NCBI GenBank assembly: GCA_031403955.1 | Contig: JANNGR010000273.1 | Coordinates: 1-20,629 of the forward strand | DNA length: 20,629 bases | Source: CAISIP01 sp031403955 | Lineage (GTDB): Bacteria; Pseudomonadota; Gammaproteobacteria; Burkholderiales; Burkholderiaceae_C | Reading direction: 5' to 3' | In this document: positions 15,907 through 20,629 of the stretch, in pieces | How positions within the stretch are numbered: the stretch's first letter is position 1 | Layout: every line of letters begins with the position of its first letter | Program-made: the position numbers and the translations under genes | Notes under the pieces: generated by a model | What the model was told of the DNA's origin: nothing | Database searches by the model: none | The model's input: the letters and a program-made list of their open reading frames with translations, nothing else

Positions 15907-16130
15907 CTGCCAAATACTTCAAGTCTCGCGTTCTGGATGCACCTCAGAATCCTGCGCCACCTGACCCCTGTTGCGTCGATGAGTCCGATGTTCTTCATTC
16001 CGATGTTCGGCGTGACGTGGGGACACGTGTTCCTGGGCGAGCAATAGAGAACCTATCCGCAAATCAGGCGACCCTGCGCTGGTGTTGCTGGGTGCCGCGC
16101 TGGTGACCGGGTTCAACCCGCTGCGCAAGG
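15907..16130 (+). pseudogene. Remnant of an EamA/DMT family transporter (C-terminal end, frameshifted)
   Basis: Reading the plus strand from 15907, directly after a TGA, gives NTSSLAFWMHLRILRHLTPV followed by IPMFGVTWGHVFLGEQ and a TAG at 16045-16047. This matches the ninth and tenth membrane-segment region of EamA transporters (LAYxLYFRLI..GP, then FLIPVFGVLWGxLFLGE). The reading continues in the next frame at 16076 as ALVLLGAALVTGFNPLRK, the usual last EamA helix. No start and no N-terminal eight helices are present. The rest of the gap (15769-15906) shows nothing I recognise. It is thus a decayed C-terminal fragment with at least one frameshift and an in-frame stop. Its end abuts the convergent cyclase gene. 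The identification rests on motif recall, not on a search. Confidence 0.7.
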
Positions 16131-16133
16131 CGC

Positions 16134-17255
16134 CTACGCCGCCGGTTTCAACCCGGTCAACAAAAAAGCCGGCACCGGATTGATGAAACCCTTCAGCGTC
16201 AGCGGCCCTAGCGCCGTGGCTTCAACCAGCGCCTCCACCCTGGTCATTATCTTGCGGTCCACCAGTATCTGGGCGCCCGCGGCCTCGGCGCATAGACGCG
16301 CCGCGAGGTTGGTCACGCTGCCGATGGCGGCATAGTCCCAGCGCCCCTCGAAACCGATCTGACCCAGCGTGGCGTAGCCCTGGGCAATGCCGCAACCCAG
16401 CCCCAGCTCGAAACCACTTTTGCGCCATTGCGCACCCAGTGCCGGGAACGCCTGCTGCATCGCCAGCGCCATGCGCACCGCCGCTTCAGCCGGGCGCTCC
16501 ATAAGCATCGGGTCATTGAAAAAAACCATCATCGAATCGCCGGCAAAACGCTCCAGCGTGCCGCCGTGTTCCAGCACGATGCGGCCCATGGCGGCGTGGA
16601 AAGCATGCAGCATCTCCATCACCTCTTCGGGCTCTGCCTGGTCGGTAAATGCCGTGAATCCGCGCAGGTCGATGAACACCACGCTGATCTCGCGCCGGTG
16701 CGTTTTTAGCATGTCCTCGCCGCCGGCCACGATGGCTTCGGCCAGTTGGGGCGAGAAAAAACTCTTCAGACGGCCGAGCCGGTCGATCTGCCCGACCTGC
16801 TCCAACACACGTTGTTCGAGCGTATGGTTCCACTGCGCAATCTGCGCCGCCTGCGCCTTCACTTCGTCCTGCAGCGACTTGATGCGTAGCAACGACTTGA
16901 CACGCGCAAACAACTCCGGACGGTTGATCGGCTTGGACAAAAAATCGTCAGCGCCGGCTTCAATGCCGTTGATGCGTTCCTGCTGCGGGTCGAGCGAGGT
17001 ACACAAAACCACCGGCAACAACGCGGTATCCGGGTTGGCGCGCAACCGCTTGCACACCTCATAACCCGACAGGCCCGGCATCATTATGTCGAGCAGCACC
17101 AGGTCAGGCCGGTCCTGCTCGATCTGGTTCAGCGCCTGCTCGCCGTTGACGGCGGCGCTGACCGCGTAACCCTTGGCCGTGAGTACATCGACCAGCAACT
17201 TGACGTTGGCCGGTGTGTCGTCTACGACCAGGATCTTTGACGGCGCCGCGCTCAT
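16134..17255 (-). CDS. Response regulator with C-terminal adenylate/guanylate cyclase (class III) domain
   Basis: A 373-residue signalling protein. The receiver domain (about 1-125) has the acidic pair D12/D13 (VVDDTPAN), the phosphoacceptor D56 (LLDIMMPG) and K108 (SKPI). A coiled-coil linker (126-165) follows. The class III cyclase domain (186-345) has metal-binding D196 (VFIDLRGFTAF) and D240 (ERFAGDSMMVFFND), and the transition-state pair N316/R320 (SVTNLAARL). The positions that select the purine are unusual (R236 and A309 instead of Lys and Asp/Thr), so cAMP or cGMP cannot be decided. Phosphorylation by the kinase encoded two genes upstream would plausibly switch cyclase activity. The ATG overlaps the stop of the preceding regulator gene as ATGA. 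Confidence 0.92.
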   Translation of the reverse strand: MSAAPSKILVVDDTPANVKLLVDVLTAKGYAVSAAVNGEQALNQIEQDRPDLVLLDIMMPGLSGYEVCKRLRANPDTALLPVVLCTSLDPQQERINGIEAGADDFLSKPINRPELFARVKSLLRIKSLQDEVKAQAAQIAQWNHTLEQRVLEQVGQIDRLGRLKSFFSPQLAEAIVAGGEDMLKTHRREISVVFIDLRGFTAFTDQAEPEEVMEMLHAFHAAMGRIVLEHGGTLERFAGDSMMVFFNDPMLMERPAEAAVRMALAMQQAFPALGAQWRKSGFELGLGCGIAQGYATLGQIGFEGRWDYAAIGSVTNLAARLCAEAAGAQILVDRKIMTRVEALVEATALGPLTLKGFINPVPAFLLTGLKPAA

Positions 17256-17626
17256 GCCGATTTGCCTTCCAGAGTCTTGCGCACCGTTTCCACAAACTCC
17301 TTCAGGTTGATCGGTTTGCCAATGAAGGCGTCAAACCCGGCGCCGGTAATGCGGCTGCGATCGTTGGCGGTGACCGAGGCGGTGAAGGCCACCACCGGAA
17401 TAGAAGCCGTGCCGGCATTGGCGCGAATGCGGTTGAATGCCTCAATGCCGTTTATGTCGGGCAACTGGATGTCCATCAACACCAGGTCCGGCTGGTGCGA
17501 GAGCGCCAACTGAACGCCGTCTTCGCCATTCACGGCCTCCAACGTGTTGTAACCCTTGGCCTGCAGTATGTCGCGTGCCAGCTTCATGTTCTTTTCGTTG
17601 TCTTCAACAATCAGGATGGTGCTCAT
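17252..17626 (-). CDS. Single-domain response regulator (CheY/DivK-like)
   Basis: A 124-residue receiver without an output domain. It begins MSTILIVEDNEKNMKLARDI, with the phosphoacceptor in VLMDIQLPDING (Asp at about residue 52), the Thr switch in VVAFTASVTANDR and the conserved Lys in FIGKPINLKEFVETV. The sequence resembles DivK/CheY-type receivers that relay phosphate or act through protein contacts. It is joined to the kinase upstream and the cyclase downstream by ATGA overlaps. It could serve as a phosphate sink or shuttle between the kinase and the receiver-cyclase. Confidence 0.93.
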   Translation of the reverse strand: MSTILIVEDNEKNMKLARDILQAKGYNTLEAVNGEDGVQLALSHQPDLVLMDIQLPDINGIEAFNRIRANAGTASIPVVAFTASVTANDRSRITGAGFDAFIGKPINLKEFVETVRKTLEGKSA

Positions 17627-19686
17627 TTTTGGCTCGGTAGGATAAAGGTGAAGGTGGATCCCACGCCGGGCTTGCTCTCAACACGCAGCGTGCCGCCGTG
17701 TAATTCGACAAAACGTTTGGTCAGCGCCAGCCCCAGACCGGTGCCTTCGTGTTTGTTGGTGTAGTGGCGCCCGACCTGCCTGAACTCGTCGAACACCACC
17801 AGTTGGTCTTCTTTCGATATTCCCACGCCGGTATCGGTCACCGCCACTTCAACGCCGCCGTCGACCAAGGCTGCGCGCACCACGATTTTGCCGCCGTCCG
17901 GCGTGAACTTCACCGCGTTGCTCAGCAAGTTAAGCAGTATTTGTTTGAACTTGCGTTCGTCGGCGCGGATCTCGCCAATCCGTGGGTCGGCCTCCAAAGC
18001 CAGACCAATACCATGCGTCTGCGCGCGCTCGCGCACCAGCGTCATGGCGTTGGCAAGCGATTGCGCGGCGTCGAAATCGCCCAGGTCGAGCTCCATGCGA
18101 CCGGCCTCGATCTTGGACAGGTCCAGTATGTCGTTGATCAGCGACAACAGGTGTTTGCCGGACGTAAAAATGTCCTTCAGGTAGTCGTCCTGCTTGACAT
18201 TCAGTTCACCGAACATACGTTCCAGCAATACCTCGGAGAAACCGATGATGGCGTTGAGCGGCGTGCGCAGTTCATGCGACATATTGGCCAGGAACTCGCT
18301 CTTGTGCTGGTTAGCGATCTCGAGTTGACGGCTCTTGTCCTGGATTTCGCGAAACAGGCGCGCGTTCTGGATCGCGATCACCGCCTGGTCGGCAAAAGTG
18401 CGCAGCAAGCCGCGCTCCTTTTCACTAAAAACCTCCATCGTTGTGCGTCCCACCAATATCGAGCCAATCGCCCGCTCCTCCCACAACATCGGCACCACCG
18501 CGACCGAATAATTTTCGCCAAAACGCTCGGCCACGCTGCGTAATCCGGGCGGCACGTCCGGGTTTCCGAGTACGTCGGCATAACTCACCAGGCGCCGCTC
18601 CCGGATCGCCAGCTCGCTGGCCGTACCCTCGAGCGGCAGCGGAAACAGATCGCGCAGGCGCTCGGAGGCTGGGCCGTGCACGGCGCCGACATGCAGCAGT
18701 CCGTCGTCTCCGACCAGGAAGATCATTAGCTGCTGGCCGCCGAACAGGTGTTCACAGCTCTGCAAAATCTTGTCGAACACCGGCTGCGTATCGGCCACGG
18801 AACCGCTGATCACCCGCAAAATGTCCGCCGATGCCTTTTGTTGTCCCAGCGCCTCCTTGGTCTCGTTGAACAGCCGCGCGTTCTGGATTGCAATTACCGC
18901 CTGGTCGGCAAAGGTTTTGAGCAGCGCCTTATCTTTCTCCGCCAGCGAGCTGGCCGCGGCGCGCGCGACCCAGATCGACCCGACACCCTTGCCCGCCGAT
19001 ACCATCGGCGCGAAGGAGATCGACCGGGCGTGGCCGATGCGGCAGGCAGCGAGCACTTCCTCAGGCACGTCCGGCGCGCCAAATACGTCCGGGTAATCGA
19101 CCACGTCGCCGCGCAGTTTGAGCCGCGTGCCCGACTTGCGCGTCGGCGCCTGTTCGAAGTGCCGCACCAGCGCTTGCATGTCATGCCCGCGGTCGGGCGG
19201 TGCGCGCGAGGCCTGCAGGTAGAGGCCGCCGTTTTCATCAATCAGGTTGATGCCAACGAACTGACCCTCGAACAAGCGCTCGCAGGCTTCGGCAATGGCG
19301 TCGAACACCGGGTTCGTATCCTCCACCGAACCGCTGATCACGCGCAGTATCTCCGCCGAAGCTTTCTGCTGTTCCAAAGCCTCTTTGGTCTCGTTGAACA
19401 GCCGTACGTTTTCGATCGCGATCGCGGCCTGGTCCGCGAAGGTCTTCACCAGCGCAATCTGACTGGCGCTAAACGGTCGCACCTCCATGCGCCGCAGCAA
19501 GATTGCGCCGAACGCCTGGTTTTCCCTCAACAGCGGCACTGCGAGGGTCGTCCGGTGTCCCAAACGCCGCTGCATTTCGCGCGCCGTTGGATATTCCACT
19601 TCTGACACAGCGGCTAGGTCCTCAATATGAACCGCCTCGCGGTCGATCACCGCGCGCCCGGTAACAGTGCCGCGGGAGAACGGCAT
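17623..19686 (-). CDS. Multi-GAF sensor histidine kinase (5' end missing)
   Basis: A sensor kinase of at least 687 residues, numbered from the first in-frame ATG at 19686. It has a truncated GAF domain (to about residue 95), two full GAF domains (about 126-270 and 300-445), then HisKA with the phospho-His H471 in LANMSHELRTPLNAI. HATPase_c follows with N box LLNLLSNAVKF (584-594), G1 DTGVGIS (618-624) and G2 GTGLGLAL (648-655). No membrane segment is seen, so it is probably cytosolic and senses small molecules or redox through GAF. Family-like residues continue ahead of the ATG (LGES) and then stop making sense, so the ATG is unlikely to be the true start; about 60 residues of GAF1 and anything before are missing. 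Its output is most likely the two regulators that follow. Confidence 0.88.
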   Translation of the reverse strand: MPFSRGTVTGRAVIDREAVHIEDLAAVSEVEYPTAREMQRRLGHRTTLAVPLLRENQAFGAILLRRMEVRPFSASQIALVKTFADQAAIAIENVRLFNETKEALEQQKASAEILRVISGSVEDTNPVFDAIAEACERLFEGQFVGINLIDENGGLYLQASRAPPDRGHDMQALVRHFEQAPTRKSGTRLKLRGDVVDYPDVFGAPDVPEEVLAACRIGHARSISFAPMVSAGKGVGSIWVARAAASSLAEKDKALLKTFADQAVIAIQNARLFNETKEALGQQKASADILRVISGSVADTQPVFDKILQSCEHLFGGQQLMIFLVGDDGLLHVGAVHGPASERLRDLFPLPLEGTASELAIRERRLVSYADVLGNPDVPPGLRSVAERFGENYSVAVVPMLWEERAIGSILVGRTTMEVFSEKERGLLRTFADQAVIAIQNARLFREIQDKSRQLEIANQHKSEFLANMSHELRTPLNAIIGFSEVLLERMFGELNVKQDDYLKDIFTSGKHLLSLINDILDLSKIEAGRMELDLGDFDAAQSLANAMTLVRERAQTHGIGLALEADPRIGEIRADERKFKQILLNLLSNAVKFTPDGGKIVVRAALVDGGVEVAVTDTGVGISKEDQLVVFDEFRQVGRHYTNKHEGTGLGLALTKRFVELHGGTLRVESKPGVGSTFTFILPSQK
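18754..18918 (-). repeat. GAF-linker repeat, copy 2
   Basis: Encodes residues 257-311 of the kinase (KTFADQAVIAIQNARLFNET to ILQSC). It matches the copy at 19282-19446 at 44 of 55 residues by my count. The unit is the last GAF helix plus the coiled linker to the next GAF. A shorter third copy (RTFADQAVIAIQNARLF) lies at about 18352-18402. Confidence 0.8.
19282..19446 (-). repeat. GAF-linker repeat, copy 1
   Basis: Encodes residues 81-135 of the kinase (KTFADQAAIAIENVRLFNET to IAEAC), the partner of the repeat at 18754-18918. Such linkers recur in many multi-GAF kinases of one genome, which makes this region prone to recombination and to assembly errors close to the broken 5' end. Confidence 0.8.
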
Positions 19687-19712
19687 GCTTTCGCCAAGAA
19701 TTAGCGATGTGC
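19687..19712. other. Junction between truncated kinase gene and truncated nuoL
   Basis: Kinase-like residues (LGES) can be followed to about 19698. NuoL-like residues (GHGGEVPHAH) can be followed to about 19704, and the nuoL frame closes with a TAA at 19701-19703. No intergenic DNA, repeat, IS end or tRNA lies between the two broken genes. Codon use changes here. It is either a recombination breakpoint or an assembly join. Confidence 0.7.
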
Positions 19713-20629
19713 ATGGGGAACTTCACCCCCATGTCCATCAAGCACAAACAAACTGCCCTGCCAAAACGCGCTGTCAAAACCGCCAGCAAACCAATCATGC
19801 GCGACATACCCCGCCCCAATCGCCCCGAGCGCAAGCGGCACGAGCGGGGCCAGCATTACCCATGAGGATTCATGCGCGTTCGTCTGCACCTCGCTACGCG
19901 CCTTCCCGTGGAACGTCAGCACAATCAAACGCCACGAATAGAACGCCGTCATAAACGCCGCCATCAACCCAAGCCCATACGCCGTATAGCCATACCAAGA
20001 GCCGTGCGCGAAGGCGGCTTCCAAAATCATGTCCTTCGAATAAAAACCCGCGAAACCAAACACGCCTTCGATCCCGATCCCCGCCAAAGCCAGCGAGCCA
20101 ATCCACATGAGGGTATAGGTCACCGGAATCTTGCGCCACAAACCGCCCATCTTGCGCATATCCTGCTCGCCCGCCATCGCATGAACGACGCTGCCCGCAG
20201 CCAAGAACAACAACGCCTTGAAAAACGCATGCGTCATTAGATGAAAGATCGACGCGTTATAAGCCGACACGCCCGCCGCAAAAAACATGTACCCAAGCTG
20301 GCTCATGGTCGAATAGGCGATGACGCGTTTAATGTCGAACTGCGTTAATCCTATCGAGGCCGCAACGACTGCCGTGATCGCCCCCACGATCGCGATGAAC
20401 GCCAAGGCCGCTGGCGCATACTCGAATAGGGGCGAGAGCCGCGCGACCATGAACACGCCCGCCGTCACCATCGTCGCCGCATGGATCAGCGCCGACACCG
20501 GCGTTGGTCCTTCCATCGCGTCGGGCAACCACAGGTAGAGCGGAAGCTGGGCACTCTTGCCGACCGCGCCGATGAAGCAGAGCAAGGCGATTGCCGTCGC
20601 CGTCGATTGGGCCATGGTGCCCGCAGCCT
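19701..20629 (-). CDS. nuoL: NADH-quinone oxidoreductase subunit L (NuoL), truncated at both ends
   Basis: A 309-residue internal part of NuoL, the distal proton-pumping membrane subunit of complex I; full-length members have about 620-680 residues. The frame enters from the window edge. Visible are GAVGKSAQLPLYLWLPDAM and GPTPVSALIHAATMVTAGV, the SLG-type helix around FDIKRVIAYSTMSQLGYM, HAFFKALLFLAAGSVVHAM with its pumping-pathway Lys, and FAGFYSKDMILEAAF. The end GSLFVLDGHGGEVPHAHR is where homologues normally continue into the last segments, including the long lateral helix. Those ~170 residues are missing, so the TAA is probably not the native stop. Ala is mostly GCG, Thr mostly ACG and Leu often TTG, unlike the genes to the left. 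No other nuo gene is visible. Confidence 0.9.
   Translation of the reverse strand, partial: AAGTMAQSTATAIALLCFIGAVGKSAQLPLYLWLPDAMEGPTPVSALIHAATMVTAGVFMVARLSPLFEYAPAALAFIAIVGAITAVVAASIGLTQFDIKRVIAYSTMSQLGYMFFAAGVSAYNASIFHLMTHAFFKALLFLAAGSVVHAMAGEQDMRKMGGLWRKIPVTYTLMWIGSLALAGIGIEGVFGFAGFYSKDMILEAAFAHGSWYGYTAYGLGLMAAFMTAFYSWRLIVLTFHGKARSEVQTNAHESSWVMLAPLVPLALGAIGAGYVAHDWFAGGFDSAFWQGSLFVLDGHGGEVPHAHR

Noticed and set aside
15780..16106. 108-codon plus-strand frame in the gap before the cyclase
   Set aside because: It is in a different frame from the EamA-like readings, resembles nothing, and is better explained as a by-product of the decayed gene.
18754..19446. Direct repeats in the kinase gene considered as a mobile or satellite repeat
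   Set aside because: They are coding repeats of the GAF-linker unit, which is normal in multi-GAF kinases.
19701..19703. TAA taken as the native stop of nuoL
   Set aside because: NuoL homologues continue for about 170 residues, and the kinase gene on the other side is broken at the same place, so the stop is accidental.

Overview
The window looks like a chromosomal segment of a high-GC Gram-negative proteobacterium, most likely a betaproteobacterium (Burkholderiales or relatives). The signs are a PEP-CTERM exosortase substrate, a DUF2917 gene divergent from a GcvA-like LysR regulator, a Dpp-type peptide ABC operon and GC-ending codons. No rRNA, tRNA, CRISPR array, insertion sequence or phage gene was recognised. 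The last ~930 bases (nuoL fragment) have different codon habits and probably belong to another genome, perhaps alphaproteobacterial.

Bases 1-10719 form one uptake-and-catabolism locus around a divergent control region (8694-8760). Leftward runs a tight operon: an aspartoacylase/succinylglutamate desuccinylase-like zinc hydrolase, the periplasmic binding protein, permeases and ATPases of a Dpp/Opp ABC importer, an M81 (MlrC-like) metallopeptidase, and an enolase-superfamily enzyme cut by the window edge. Three successive junctions in this operon are ATGA stop/start overlaps. Rightward run a FadR-type GntR regulator and a second, paralogous enolase-superfamily enzyme. The genes suggest import of a small peptide or N-acyl amino-acid-like compound, hydrolysis by two metallohydrolases, and further conversion by enolase-superfamily enzymes. 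The substrate is unknown.

Bases 10720-16130 are a patchwork of single genes: a PEP-CTERM surface/exported protein with a clear promoter and terminator, an EVE-domain protein, an AbrB/PIN toxin-antitoxin pair with an inverted-repeat operator, a LysR regulator divergent from DUF2917, a MATE efflux pump, and the decayed C-terminal end of an EamA/DMT transporter that is easy to overlook.

Bases 16134-19700 hold a leftward signalling operon: a multi-GAF hybrid-less histidine kinase (5' end missing), a single-domain response regulator and a receiver-cyclase protein, each joined by an ATGA overlap. Directly beyond the broken kinase start lies a nuoL fragment that has lost its C-terminal quarter. Two unrelated truncated genes meet within about 20 bases, which points to a rearrangement or, more likely, an assembly chimera.
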